Assembly (NCBI GenBank): GCA_029532625.1
Contig: JARFXM010000003.1
Coordinates: 5,022,001-5,086,000, forward strand
Reading direction: 5' to 3'
DNA length: 64,000 nucleotides
DNA from: Lomentospora prolificans
Taxonomy: Eukaryota; Ascomycota; Sordariomycetes; Microascales; Microascaceae
This document shows, piece by piece, positions 1-11,966 of this stretch; the first letter of the stretch is position 1, and each line of letters begins with the position of its first letter. A model generated the notes under the pieces. It was given only the letters and a program-made list of their open reading frames with translations, had not been told where the DNA came from and did not search any database. The translations under genes and the position numbers were made by a program.

Positions 1-2272
1 CCAGGTCCCCCGTCAATTTTTTTTAATTTTTTTTTTCTATGCATACCACTAAACCATTTTCCGTCGCTTCCCATAGGCAGGCGGCGCAAGATCCGCTGTA
101 TCATCGCCGACGGTGCCTCAATATGCACGCCGTGCTCGGCTCGGGGATCGCAGTGCATCGATCAACGAGACGTTCCTGCTATCGGGCCGCGTGTCAGTAG
201 CCATGCGCATTTGATTTTGCACGAGGAGGAAGATCATGCTTCGAATGCCGACCACAGTTTGGTGTAAGTGGAATACTATTGATCGTCCGTGAGTTGAGAG
301 GATTATTATTAATAGCGCGTGGTGCATGGTTGGCTAATTAGAGTGCTGAAAATAGAGCGAACCTGCATGGGGAACAACAATACGGAGATGTGCCCGTCAG
401 AGCAAAAGCCGAGAGTTTTCCGCCGCTATTATCAGCGTTGAACGCTTCTCAGGTAGAAACCCCATTTCGTTGATCGTTGACGGCTCGTAGATAATGACGC
501 GGCCATAATAGGGCCTGACACCGGCGCTCGATCATGATGGGCGCTCCGAGATTTATTCCCAGTACCAGGTTCACCCTTCACCGACAAGTCGGGACACGCG
601 GACTATCCCAGTCTACACCCCGGTGACCAACCCGGCTGTGCTGCAGTTAAATGATGATAGTCCGCGATCCGTCTGCGAAACCCTCCGCCGTGCTCTTCCG
701 GGTTTCGACGCATTGATGTCGACGATTGCGACGAAGGGGTTCTGGTGGAACAGCTTCCGCCAAAAGACGCGGGCAATTACGCATTCGCCCGTCGAGGGGT
801 TGATAGCGCTTGCTACTTCGAATTATACGAGCGAGAAGCCGGCTGACGTTGGTCTTCTCGTTGTCGCGTACGCGAGGTGTCTGAACGATGGCAAGGATCT
901 CTATGCTTTGGTGGAGAAGCTGGTTATTTCCAACCTCACCTATTTGGCCTCTGTCGAGGGGATGGAGTGCTTGGTGTTGCTTGCAAAGTCGTATACTGAT
1001 ATGGGTCAGCCGCGTCGCGCATGGCTGATGTGGCGACGGGGGCTTACGATTGCCCAGTTCTTGGTAGGTTGGTTGAGTTTAGTCCGTGGGATGATCTTTA
1101 CCATGATGGCGGCTTACCAATTTATGTATTAGGGGTTCTATCTGGAAAATAAGGATGAGACAATCCAGAGAGTCTGGTGGAGCATCTACCACGGCGACCG
1201 GTTCACCAGCTTACTGCTCGGTCTGCCCCACGGATTCTCCGACACGTACTACGAAGTTCTCGTCGATGATAGCGTCAAGGGTTCCATGCCAGCCGAACAC
1301 TATTTCACGCTTCGCTGCGCAATGCTCGCAGGTAGAGTGATCCAGCGCAACATCATCCCCCAAAAGCCGTCCTTTGCCCAGAGCCTCGTTCTCGACGAGG
1401 AAATGGAGGCTATTGCGTCGGCACTCCCACGAGAGTGGTGGGAGGTTCCGGTCGCACTGCCGTCTTCCCAAGTCGCAATCGACAGTCTGAGGGAGCGCAT
1501 GCTACTCCAGTTCTACTACTTCCACGTACGAACGTATTTGCACCTCCCGTTCATCGCGCCAAGTGCGGCCCCCGGTGGCAAAAGCGTTGTCAGCAGGGCA
1601 ATCGCATTAGACGCATCCCGTCAGATGCTGAAGCGGTTCCTGTTGCTTAGGATGGATATCGCACCCGGCGCCCCGCTCTTCGAGTGCAAGACGAGCGACT
1701 TTGTCGGGCTGACGGCCGCGGTTATACTCGCACTTTGTCTCTACGATGTTGATAGCCACGGGGACTCTCCCAAGTACGAGAGCGACTGGGGCCTCATATC
1801 GGCCGCCAAAGACATCTTTGAGTATGAGGCCCAGAAAAACCGGTGCAAGATGTCCGGCCAGTGCTGCGCAACCCTAAACGAGCTTTTTCGAGCCCGCACC
1901 CCAAACTTGTATGACTCTCGTGGCCCAGACTTGGGTGATATCTTCATCCCGTATTTCGGTAAGGTTTCCCGAAACACAGATCGGCACGCTGCTGCACGTA
2001 ATCCTAAAGAAAGCGGCTCCTCCGAACCTTCTGTCCAACCTGAGATCTCATCCCCTCCAGCCCACGCAGCCATGCCCCCGCCCGAGCCGGAACTTCCATT
2101 TCCTCAGATGGATATACCTCCGTTTGAATACGCCGGGTACGAGATGGGTGATATTCTCGGGGCTGGACGGGGCTTGCATGAGCTTAGTGGGAGTAATTGG
2201 GAGGTTAATCCTTGGTCTGACTTTTTGATGGATTTGGATCAGGACTGGGATGCCTTCATGAATGAGACGTGA
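1..2272 (+). CDS. Zn2Cys6 fungal transcription factor (5' end outside window)
   Basis: Nuclear regulator with an N-terminal Zn2Cys6 DNA-binding cluster and a central fungal-specific transcription-factor (fungal_trans) domain. My model has exons <1-4, 81-263, 356-452, 512-1063 and 1133-2272, all joined in phase. The exon at 81 carries the second half of the zinc cluster: RRRKIRC, then eight residues, C-x2-C-x6-C (cysteine codons at 97, 124, 133, 154). The first two cysteines must lie in the off-window exon. The donor at 264 is GTAAGT. The stretch just after the 1064-1132 intron has the WWSIYHGDRF and LLLGLPHGF motifs of the fungal_trans domain. The C-terminus is proline-rich and then acidic and aromatic (PWSDFLMDLDQDWDAF), as in activation domains. 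The first intron (5-80) is the least certain. Target genes are unknown. Confidence 0.85.
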
Positions 2273-3248
2273 TTTGGCGTTTGTGTGACGGTTGAGAGTT
2301 TCTAGCTGTGTAGTCAACGATTTCCATCTGCTTAACATTACGAACCTATATTAGTGTGACTTGATACGAGCGTCATTGGCTTTGAGCGCGTAGTAGGACT
2401 TGGGGCCAAGAACGGCGACCACTTGGAGTAGTACAGTGGTTCCATTCCCCCGGCAATTGTCAATGGATGCCACCAATCCGGTCAACCTTCTGGTACCCTC
2501 GACATATCAAAAAGTTGAGCTTTTGCGGGACCCGAGAGTGGGAAATACGATCGCTATGTTAGCATTGCTTTGTGCAGCAATCCTCGGTGAAGCACCATAG
2601 GCAAAACTCTTCTGGCCCTGAAAACAAGGACTCGCCCGATAGATTCGTAATATTAGTCCGGGTACCGTTTGAAATACCCAACTGTCTCTAGGCGCTGGGC
2701 CTATGTAGAGCTGAAGAGGGCGGATCGCCGTAGGTACCTTAGATTCTAGGGACTATTATACCATGGAGACTTCTTGTGTATAACTTCTCGTTTGATTCTC
2801 TATTCTTCGCACTACTTCCAAATCGTGCAAGGGGATTCAAAGTTACGAGCCCTGAATTCCTTGATTTCAAGTCTACCTAGGCTATTCCAGTCTAAGCTGA
2901 GGATGAGCGAAGTGCTTCAGGTATTGCCAAGGATCAGGGGTTGCTAGGTACCACCACCACCACACAACCACAACTGTGCCATCCTCTCGCCCCGCCCGGC
3001 TCAACACACAATTCTCACTTGCAAAGTCGCTGTTTGTTTGTGTCCTTGTGAGCAGCCCCTTATCTGCAAGCACTATCCCTCGCGAGGGAGGGGTCAAGGT
3101 GCTGATTAGTCATGGCGCCTGTCAACTTGCATGAGGAGGGCGCGAGGCACTTATGGCATCGCACTATGACATCCACGATAGTCAAAATATCAACCATGCA
3201 ATTGATGATAATAGCCATTTGAACAGACTCAGGAGTTAGGTTTCCATC
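2273..3248. other. Intergenic, no gene seen
   Basis: Non-coding stretch between the regulator stop and the Nudix start. The reading frames in it are short and resemble no family. It must hold the 3' end of the regulator and the promoter of the Nudix gene. I could not single out a convincing TATA box. Confidence 0.5.
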
Positions 3249-4240
3249 ATGCCAGACCTTCCCACATATCTCCAGCTCGTCAAGGAGGTCGACAGGTGAT
3301 TAAATCCGTCGTGAATGCGGTATTTCTTGACTAACCTCTCGCCAGCTGGCCTTACCCGACAGATGATGCTGAGGCATATAGGAGACACATGCTCAATTAC
3401 CATTACTTCTTCATAGAGGGTTACGAAAAGCCGTTTGGATATGTACACAACCGCTTCATCGATCTCTTCGACTGGCCCACGTACTGGAAGATTGAACCTG
3501 AAAGTCGGCTTTTGACCCTCACCACCGGCTCCGACTTTGCGGCTCGCACCCGTTTAATGTGCGAAACACTCCAAGAAAACTACATGCTTCTCAAACTTCC
3601 GACTTCGTTCGCATGGGCCGACGAGCTATTCCCTCTTCACACAGCGTCCGGCGAGCATGTCCTTGATATGTACGGTTGCGGGGTGGACGTGTTTGGAATC
3701 ATCAACTACTCCGTTCATATGATCGGCTGGGTGCCCATGGACGGAGGAATCAAAATATGGGTTCCCCAACGCTCTCTGACAAAGTGGAGCTTTCCAGGAA
3801 TGCTAGATACTACAGTTGGTGGAAGTCTGGCTACCGGGGAGAAGCCCATAGATGGCATCATCCGAGAGTGCCAGGAAGAGATATCTCTCGACCCAGACTA
3901 TACCCGCGCAAATATCAGGCCTTGCGGAACGAACTCCTTTCAGCTAACCGTCAACGATTTACTTCAACCGGCCTGCCAGCTCCAAGTGCAATATCTTTAC
4001 GAGCTGGAGATGAGCCCGGATGTCGTTCCGACGATTGGCGATGGCGAAGTTGCTGAATTGCACTTGATGACGGTTGCTGAGGTGGAGGCGAGGTTGAAGA
4101 ATCGTGAATTTAAGCCTACATGTCTCATGGCGTACTTGGCATTCTTCATTCGCCATGGATATATAAGCGCCGAGAATGAGCCTGATTTGGTTGAAATCAA
4201 CTCTAGATTAAACCGGAGGCTTGCGTTATTCGTTGTGTAG
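3249..4240 (+). CDS. Nudix hydrolase, DUF4743/thiamine-pyrophosphokinase-associated type
   Basis: Hydrolase of a nucleoside diphosphate linked to another moiety; the substrate is not known. Exons 3249-3295 and 3346-4240 join in phase across a 50-bp intron, giving about 313 residues. The start MPDLPTYLQL was chosen because its short exon splices into the long frame and supplies the usual LVKEVD..PYP beginning of this subfamily. The Nudix box starts at G175: G-x5-E-x7-REC-QEE, with Ser where the consensus has Gly after the EE pair. The long N-terminal region (GYVHNRFIDLFDWPTYWKI) is the DUF4743 part found in fungal and plant Nudix proteins. No signal peptide or membrane segment is seen, so it is probably cytosolic. 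The family call is firm and the substrate open. Confidence 0.9.
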
Positions 4241-7200
4241 AGGAGATTACCAATCATTAAGCTGCTGTTATACGCCTTGGCTTGACTTTTTCTTTTCTTA
4301 CAGAACATTGAGGTTTCATATACTAATCAAGTGCGCTCCAATATCACAACATACATGTTGCGAAGCGCCGGAGCAATAGCTAGATCCTCTTCACGGGAAT
4401 GAGTAATCTTCGTCAGGGTGCAGAGTAATCTCCGTGATTCAACTCTTCTGACTCGTTATTAGTACTTTGAACCCCCTCAACCCGCTTCAATACTCTGCCT
4501 GCTTAACTGCGCCTATTTACTGAAGCTAGCAAAATATTCCAGGCTCTTTGAAAGGTCTCCAGGGCTCGTGAGATGTGCAGTCGCTTTTTATCATAGAGGA
4601 AATAGCGCGTTTCGCGGAGTGGGCTACATGAAAGATCATAGAATCTATTATAGATGTTGTGATAAATAGGCTGCCCAGAACGATGGAAGGCGCAATAACC
4701 GATGTTTGGGCATATGCGGTTATCCTGTCCACTGGAGCTGTCTCTTGAAACACATGTCCACTCGTTGTTTTGCATACCCGTTCACGAGCTTTAACGTGAA
4801 GTCAAGGCCAAGGCATGCAGGTTTGCGAATGAAGGTGGGTATTGTCATTTGCATGCAGTCGTCGAAGGATTAAGACTTAACAGGTCAAGCATATTGAATA
4901 ATACGCATCTTTCCACCAGACGGGGATCGTCTTACTGCCCTTCGTTGATTGATCCTCTTAGTGGTGAGATAGAAATCCGAATACTCCGACGGCTGGTAAT
5001 TAAGTGCAAAATGACTAACCTAGAGGCCATCGCGTCCTCTAGAGGGGATCGGAGAGCGACATGAGTCCCCTTGGACGCCCGGAAAGGAGAGGATGGCACC
5101 AACTACTTGCTTCTCAACGTCGTGGAGATAGCCGGCTGCAAGGGATGCAAGATAGGTATGAATGCAGCCCAATTCCTCGACTTCCTATGGAGTCATGTCG
5201 CAGACAAAAGGTTCTAATCGCTGTCGCGCTGAAATGGGAGAACGTTCACCTCTGCTGCAGATAGGAAATACCCTTTGAGTATAGCTCCTACCGGAACATG
5301 TCTCGTCGAATCTGGGTCCTCGCCATCGTTGGAGGTATCCAAGAGAAAAGGACTCGTCTGTGAGGCCTGACATAATGTTGTAGAGTTGACGTATAGAAAA
5401 GCCTGCGACCTGCGACGACTTTGGAGCTGGGTCAGAAAGAATCTGAGGAATAGCTCCAGTGTTAATGGCACTATCTTTAGGAGCAGAAGAGGGAATGTAG
5501 GATCTGGCAAATGCTTTTTGACAGACGACGGGTGCGAGTACATTCCTCGGCACAAAGAGAAGAAATGCGTCTCGATCTACGTGAAGGCGCGAAAGCAATG
5601 CAATGACGGTGAAATGAAGGAATATAGATCTTTCAGCCAGCCCCCGAACTTTTCAACATGCTTTAACTTCAAGTCTGCCTCAACCAAATCCCCATTGTCA
5701 TGTCTATTGAAAGGGTTTACAGGAGGGTTGATTATACTTCATATAATCACAGCGCCGTAGTTTTGGCATAATAAGAGGTTTAAGCCAAGCGACGAATTCT
5801 CGATTTTAACTAGTTAGGCTCCTAGCTTTCCTACTTGTAGGTTCTTGTTGCTAATGTTATTGTTCCACTATTGGATTTAAGTGTCAACTACTATTATATC
5901 CACCATTACTTGCCGCTCGGCTTCTTCTATATAATCTACTAACACTGAGCAGCGGCCTCGCATTTCGCCCGATTAATTCTTTGGTAATCGCTACAGCGCT
6001 TTCCGCGTGTTAACTGCAGACGCCTTATCCAAGACATGATCGGTCCTGACCAGAGAATCGCGTTGACCTACACACTATCGAGCTGTATGCTAATTCAAGT
6101 TGCCCGGGGAACAAAGGACGATTCCCCTTTGTATATTATATCTTGATTTTGCCATCGACATGGACTCTTGTCCGTCCTCCAGGGCGAACGAGGCAGTTAG
6201 AGAATTTTGTCAATCCAAGACCGACCTTTCCCCTTTCTTTACCTTCGGAGTCCGAATTCCCTATTTAGGCAATCTTGTCAAGCATGGATCCGCCCCTGAA
6301 TCCGATGAAGATTCTTCGACGGGGATGATGTTACGCCAGCAGCGGGGAAGCGGCAACTGGGTACTAGTCTGACTTCTCAAGTGCAGGGTTCTGATGTCGC
6401 TGGCTTGTACCAAGTAGTGTATTTGACGTTCAGTTCTGTGGGGGGTAAAAATAGGGGCTGGACAGGGGGGTGGGCTGGCGTGACCGCCAACCTGGCTCTC
6501 AAGGCAGATTGCTGTGAGTGGGTTTCCTTGCCTGGCTGGCGATCTGGAGCATTATGAGAATCGAGAGCTGATTGAAGGCGTTTTCTAATGGTTCTTTGCG
6601 AAGACACAAATTGTTTATTACAATTTTTTTTTTTTTTTTTCATTTTCATTTTTCTTTCTTTTTTGTTTTCTTTTCTAACGATAAGCTTGAAGTGCCCACG
6701 CTCGCCAGCACTGGAAGCGAGCGTTGAAGGATGGCAGGGCCAGACCTGCTCCATGGCTGGCGTCCCCGCAGCAGTGCGGCCGACTTACTCCGTGAGGTAA
6801 CCGACGTCAGGAGGTTGGAGGGCGCCATCTATTATTGTTACAATGTTTCGCCACTAAGGACGAACTTTTAGATCCACTGAGTGGGCAATCGGGTGAAACT
6901 CTCAGTGGCATATGGCAAGGGACCCGGTGGACTGGAAACCGCAAGGGGGGGTTCAATACATATTGTGATCCACACCAAAGCACCGCCGCGATTGGACTCT
7001 TTTTCACTAGAGGCAACAAGGCCTGGCACGTTCGAGGTCGCTTGGGGCCCTGGTAATGTGTGGCAGGGTCCACAGCAGCAAAGGCCGACAAGGGTCACAG
7101 ACGAGAGAGTTCACGCCAGTACAACGGGATTCTGTAGGAAGGTCCAGCCCCCGCGAGAGCACCTCAAGCAGACGAGTAGAAATATCGCACTCGTTCCGTT

Positions 7201-7311
7201 GCATAGTATGATTTCCCTGAGTTGAGCTCGGAAGATCCACTGAGTCTTAGCACTGTACCCTTTTATATTACTGATTTCATTCCGCTTTTCGTCCCTCTAA
7301 ACGAGAAAAAG
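4241..7311. other. 3-kb gene-poor stretch
   Basis: No recognisable gene. Several open frames of 70-140 codons occur on both strands. The longest is 5185-5598 on the minus strand, which has a fairly protein-like composition but no motif I know and no supporting intron signals. A T-rich run lies at about 6620-6670. The last few hundred bases are the promoter of the epimerase-like gene. Confidence 0.45.
7256..7270 (+). promoter_or_regulatory. Possible TATA element of the epimerase-like gene
   Basis: A TTTTATATTA run lies about 50 bases upstream of the ATG at 7312. Position and composition fit a TATA-like core promoter, but fungal promoters often lack one, so this is weak. Confidence 0.3.
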
Positions 7312-8448
7312 ATGGTTTCGTCTACGAATAGGATCCTTTTGACTGGTGCTACTGGGTATGTGGGTGGTACTGTTCTCGATCATCTCATCAAAAGCCAAGA
7401 GCCCAGTATCCAAGGTTTGACGTTTGATCTCCTCGTTCGAGGCGAGGATGTGGCCAAGAAGCTACGCGAGGCCTACGGAGACCGCGTGAACCCTATTCAG
7501 TGGGCCGGCCTCACTGATGTGCCCTTCATCATTGAGACGGCCGCCAACTACGACATCATCGTCAACACTGGTTCCGGCTTCATTGCCGCAGGAGCCCAGG
7601 CGTTTGTGCAAGGCCTTGCCCGCCGCGTGAAACCCGGGCAGCCGGCCCCGTGGTTGTTGCACATCTCGGGCTGCACAAATCTCGGAGACCGCCCGCTGAC
7701 GGAGACTGGCTTCCCCGATAGGGAGTGGGACGATGCCGATGGCAACGCCGTCTACGAATTCCTCAAGAGCGAGGATGCCCGCAACCCGTACCCCCAGAGG
7801 ACCACCGAGATTGGTGTTCTGACGGCTGCGGAAGAGACTGGCGTCCAAGCCGTCACTCTCAACACGCCCTGCATCTTCGGCCCCGGCAAGGGTCTCTTCA
7901 ACAAGCAGGGCATCATCATCCCCGTCATCATGCGCTACGTCGTCAGCCACGGCCACGGCTTCAAGCTCAACGAAACCTCCAACTTCGACTGGGTGCACGT
8001 CGAGGATCTCGCAGACGCCTACGTTCTTCTCGTCCGCAACATCCTCGAGCGTGAGGACCGCGGTATCGGATACATCCCCTCGGGCAAGAATGGCGTCCTT
8101 TTCCCTGCTGTGGGGCGAGCCCTTCAAACTGAGATCATGCAGCGATGCCTGGATGCCGCATTTGACGCCGGCGTCCTGCCGCGCGAGGATACTCCGCAAG
8201 AGAAGGAGATTCGGCAGGTTACCCTGAAGGAGATCGCCGATGAGATTACGGCAGGCCTGCAGGATATGGCTGAGCAGGGGTGGGCCGGCAATAAAGCGCA
8301 GAAGGGAACAATGCTGAAGAAGTTGGTGGGATGGAACCCCAAATACCTGGAGGACGCATGGAAGCGCGACTTTGTGGACGAGCTCAACGCGCTCAAGAAT
8401 GGAGAGAGAGGAATCACTATGGAGAGCTGCATTGGAAAGAAGCCGTAA
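7312..8448 (+). CDS. NAD(P)-binding Rossmann-fold protein, NmrA/epimerase-like
   Basis: Single-exon gene for 378 residues in the extended short-chain dehydrogenase / nucleoside-diphosphate-sugar-epimerase-like superfamily. The N-terminus has the dinucleotide site TGATGYVGG. The middle has the subfamily signature YEFLKSEDARNPYPQRTTEIG, then NTPCIFGPGKGLFNKQ and WVHVEDLADAY, which match substrate-side segments of these proteins. The start at 7312 was preferred over an in-frame upstream ATG (7222) because the Rossmann strand begins a few residues after it and the upstream 30 codons look like leader. Coding GC is clearly higher than in the flanks. The substrate is unknown; some relatives act as redox sensors rather than enzymes. 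Confidence 0.9.
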   Translation: MVSSTNRILLTGATGYVGGTVLDHLIKSQEPSIQGLTFDLLVRGEDVAKKLREAYGDRVNPIQWAGLTDVPFIIETAANYDIIVNTGSGFIAAGAQAFVQGLARRVKPGQPAPWLLHISGCTNLGDRPLTETGFPDREWDDADGNAVYEFLKSEDARNPYPQRTTEIGVLTAAEETGVQAVTLNTPCIFGPGKGLFNKQGIIIPVIMRYVVSHGHGFKLNETSNFDWVHVEDLADAYVLLVRNILEREDRGIGYIPSGKNGVLFPAVGRALQTEIMQRCLDAAFDAGVLPREDTPQEKEIRQVTLKEIADEITAGLQDMAEQGWAGNKAQKGTMLKKLVGWNPKYLEDAWKRDFVDELNALKNGERGITMESCIGKKP

Positions 8449-8478
8449 ATTTCCATAGGTTTAATATGGGTATTAGAC

Positions 8479-8519
8479 CTTATTAAAAAAAAAGACTTTT
8501 TATTAAAGAAAAAAGACTT
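8479..8519. repeat. Imperfect A-rich direct repeat in the 3' flank
   Basis: Two copies of about 20 bases with the form TTATTAAAxAAAAAAGACTT follow each other directly downstream of the epimerase-like stop. They may be low-complexity 3'-UTR sequence. Confidence 0.5.
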
Positions 8520-8792
8520 GTTGATTTCAAAAATTTGATTGGTTGAAAAATACCTTGGGTTTCCGTGGGAATCTCTAAGAAAAGGAGGTATCGCGAAAAC
8601 AAGTATTTGGAAAACATTACAATTATTTTTGATACCTCCGACGAGTGGGCGAAATCAGCGAGATGGTGGCTCCCTCGAACACAGGGACGGACTTCCTACA
8701 GGTACCGCGTTGAGGTGAGCACGCTGGCAATGGTTTATTGGAAATCTACTTGCATATGCGCTATGTATGTAACTACATGGTGATTCTCTGCC

Positions 8793-10653
8793 TTAGCGTC
8801 TAGAGTTGAAGGGAGCGACTCCGTCCCGACCATCAGACGAGCTTGCATCTGAAATCTGCATGGTAAACTCCTTCTTCATGACGATCGCGCCCCGATCGTG
8901 GCTTGTAGAGGGGCGCCTCCCGCCGTCCTTGCTCTGGACAATCGCCTCTTCGCTGTGGCTATCCATCAAGGTGCTGTCACGCGTCAACTGCTTCTTGTCA
9001 CGGCCGGAATCGTCTCTCTGGCCATACGGTCGGAGAGCAAAGTCACCGCTCGCGGAGTGGTCGTAGGGGTGCTTGTTCCCAGAGATTTTGTACTTGTTCC
9101 CAGAGAGGTTGTACCGGGCGCTGCCCCAAACACGTGGCAGGTACGTTCGTAAAAGAACCCTGAAAGTGGATGCGGAACCACAGATAATGGCTACGGGAGA
9201 AAATAACGCGGATTAGTGGTGTGTTGGCCAGGAGCACGCAGAAACCGTGTTGAAGACGTTCGCATCCAAGGTGGGGGCGCCTCGTCACTTACCAGCATAA
9301 ACCTCGATGCTGCACCAATTGAGTGAGTCGGCAAAATAGAACCAAATGTCCGCTTCATTTGCCAATTTCAGTACATAGTAGTACCGGATGCAGCCCGCTG
9401 TTCCAAGGTAGACTCGCGCATTAGTCATTTTGAGCTTGCAGGGATCATGGCATGGGTATGTCAGAGGGTTTATAATATTGACCCTCTCGGGGCCGGCCAC
9501 GTATAGGGAGGGGATGTTCCCTATCCATCTTTGGCCTGGCAAGGGACGGCAGAAGGGAGGGAGAGCCAGGGGGAGTTGAAAAAAAACGTACCAACGAGGG
9601 CCAGCAGTCCAATGCAGAAGAGGAAGAGAACCACTATTTTCTGCCTTCGAGGAACTTGCAGCTTCCACATCATTGGTATCGGCAAGAGCCAAATACCGAG
9701 GTCCTGGACAATACTGCATTGGGAAACATCTCGTTATTAGTCCGCTTTTTCTAAGCGAGCGCAGGGGTCGGGTACTCACTTGATGATGCCGTTGGCCTCG
9801 AAGAAGACTTGTCGCTGGCTTGCCGGCATGCACTTTTCGTGTGGTAGATTCGCCACATCCCAGTACAATGCGGGCGGCCAGCATTCAAAGATGCAAATGA
9901 GAGCGGTGGCAATACTGAGTCCGATGACTGTGAACATGAGGAAGTAGATTGCCCATCGCGTGTACTTTCGGTGATCCACGCGGAGATAGAAAACGAGGAT
10001 GCTGAGTTTGACAAAACAGAGGGCAACCACGTAGAGGAGCCGATTGGCATAATTTGACTTGAGGAGGTATTCGTAGTTCTCAACGGGTATGTCAGGCACT
10101 AGAACCAGTCAGGCTATAGTGAGTATGGAGCCGTTTTGAAGGATACGCAGGAGGAGGGAGAGCAGGCAAAACTGACTGTGAACTCCAGCACCGTACCACG
10201 CACCTATATTACGTATTGGGTTAGCAAAACAACATCCTGCGTTGGCCCGTGACGGGGGACTAACGTACAAACCATATTTGCTATGGAGAGACCAATATTG
10301 GACACCTAGTAGGGGTTAGTTCCCTATATCCAAAACACGCTAACCAAGGACTTTGCACGCACCACGCCAATAAGCATCAAATCTAGTTAGGAGAGCGGGG
10401 TCATGTCAGTGCAAATCCTTTGGAGACTAAAAAGCGGGAAGGGGTAGCGCCACGCACAGTCGTCTGTCCCGAGCCCGCAATTGATGATGCTCAGACGGCA
10501 GTAGATTCGAAGTGCCATCACAGAGATGGCTAGGACCGAAAAGACGATTCCCACAGCGAACACGGACGCTTGGTTGGAGCCTGCGAGCATCTCGCGCGCG
10601 TCCCACGCGTGGAGTCCCGCGGCTAAGGGTGTCACCATCACTGTTGGCGGCAT
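8793..10653 (-). CDS. PTH11-like integral membrane protein (fungal rhodopsin-domain family)
   Basis: Seven-helix membrane protein of the Fung_rhodopsin/PTH11 family, receptor-like proteins at the plasma membrane linked in other fungi to surface sensing. Eight exons join in phase: 10458-10653, 10363-10382, 10269-10305, 10177-10203, 9780-10098, 9592-9713, 9293-9397 and 8793-9190 (1,224 nt, 407 residues). Family landmarks are LGTDDYLMLIGV after the first helix (assembled across introns 1-2), ALCFVKLSILVFYLRV, a conserved CIFECWPPALYW segment, IVQDLGIWLLPIPMMWKLQVPRRQK and FYFADSLNWCSIEV. The tail of about 100 residues is cytosolic, Ser/Asp/Arg-rich, and contains a small tandem duplication (SGNK twice, coding about 9071-9105). 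There is no CFEM domain at the N-terminus. Three internal exons are only 20, 37 and 27 nt long, so automated models would probably miss them. The ligand is unknown. Confidence 0.88.
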
Positions 10654-11966
10654 TTCGCGCGTTAGTCTTTTCGTTGGTGGAAGGATAAAGACTAACGAAC
10701 GTTTTGGGACGAAACAGTGAGGAATTGTAATGAATGTGAGCCGCGGCTAGAGAGATGAGTTTGTACCAAGGCTGGCATCTTGAGATTAAATACCAATGAG
10801 GCCGGAGGGGCGATCTTCCCTGGACTTTCCATTTCCAGCATCATGAGATCCTGAGAGGTTTTCCGTTTCGCGACCCGCTCGATTGCAACATTTGGAGAAA
10901 GGGGGATGTTGGCTATCATATTTACCCATGTCTTGTCAGAATGCCGACTCCTCGAGCCCCACCGTCGATTCGGACAACGTCCTTCATATCCCTTGCTTCC
11001 TTGTCGCGATCTTCGCCTCGGACCCAACCCTGGTCCAACATGGGTGCTTGACTATTTAAGTCCCCTTGGTATTTTTTTTTTTTTAGCGCGCTAGGAAGGC
11101 CCATCATCCAACGGCCGTGTCATTCCTCTCCTGATTCTTTCGCTGGTATGGACAGTATGCTCTTTAGCCCTCCTGTACGAGAGTGGGAAACTGAGCCGGA
11201 ATCACACCCAAACTCCCGGAATAGTGGCTCCGGCAACATGACGCCGGCATGTGCCCCCACCCTGTTCGACCAGTCCAGTGGTCTCTGGGACTAGTGACTG
11301 TTTCGGCGAAATATACGCTATTAACAACTTCACATTGAAGCCAGGCATATTTCGTGGCTTCCCCCCTCGAAGAACCGCTCGCCAACCATCATATCAATCC
11401 TAGATTAGATCTACAGTCCTTCCGGTCATGGGGATATTGGGATTTCGCAGAGGGCGCAGGGCCGTAGGCGTATGACTGAAAGCGGCTCGGGCCAACTCCT
11501 ACGCAGCGCAGGCAATGTTTAATACCTCTACCTTCGTACATCCTCCTATCGGTGTCATGGATGGGCGCACAATTACTCCTCACCCCTGAAAGGTGGTAGA
11601 CCAGGTTTGGTAAAAGCTTCATCTCAATGTGGCTTCAGCTGCAGCACTAGACCCAGAACGAATCAACGTTTGAGAGTCGCTGCTGAGCTCCCCATGATAT
11701 TAGCCTCGCACGATTAAAAGCGATTTTCTGAGCTGTCACTAAGCTGAATCATTCCAATTTCAAATTCATTGTCTTACTTATCCTTTGTTCCCTATCCAAG
11801 CTAGATCGTTTCCCGTCCCCGAGAGCGGCCCGTCTTCTGCCCATCTCATCAACAAGTCATACACTTTGTACTGCAGCAGTCGTACGAAGTAGCACTTCTT
11901 ATTCCTGGACGCGCAGGCATCTAGGCAGGGCTGATAGTTGCTGCAACCGGCGCAATATTTGTTCCA
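10654..11966. other. Intergenic
   Basis: Promoter side of the receptor gene and 3' side of the small secreted peptide gene. No family is recognisable. In its last 190 bases (11778-11966) the frame of the secreted peptide gene continues open past its stop; see that entry. Confidence 0.45.

Noticed and set aside
5185..5598. 137-codon minus-strand frame in the left gene-poor stretch
   Set aside because: Protein-like in places, but no motif, no splice extension and no signal peptide; not enough to call a gene.
7462..8199. 245-codon minus-strand frame opposite the epimerase-like gene
   Set aside because: Antisense shadow of a GC-rich coding exon, no recognisable domain.
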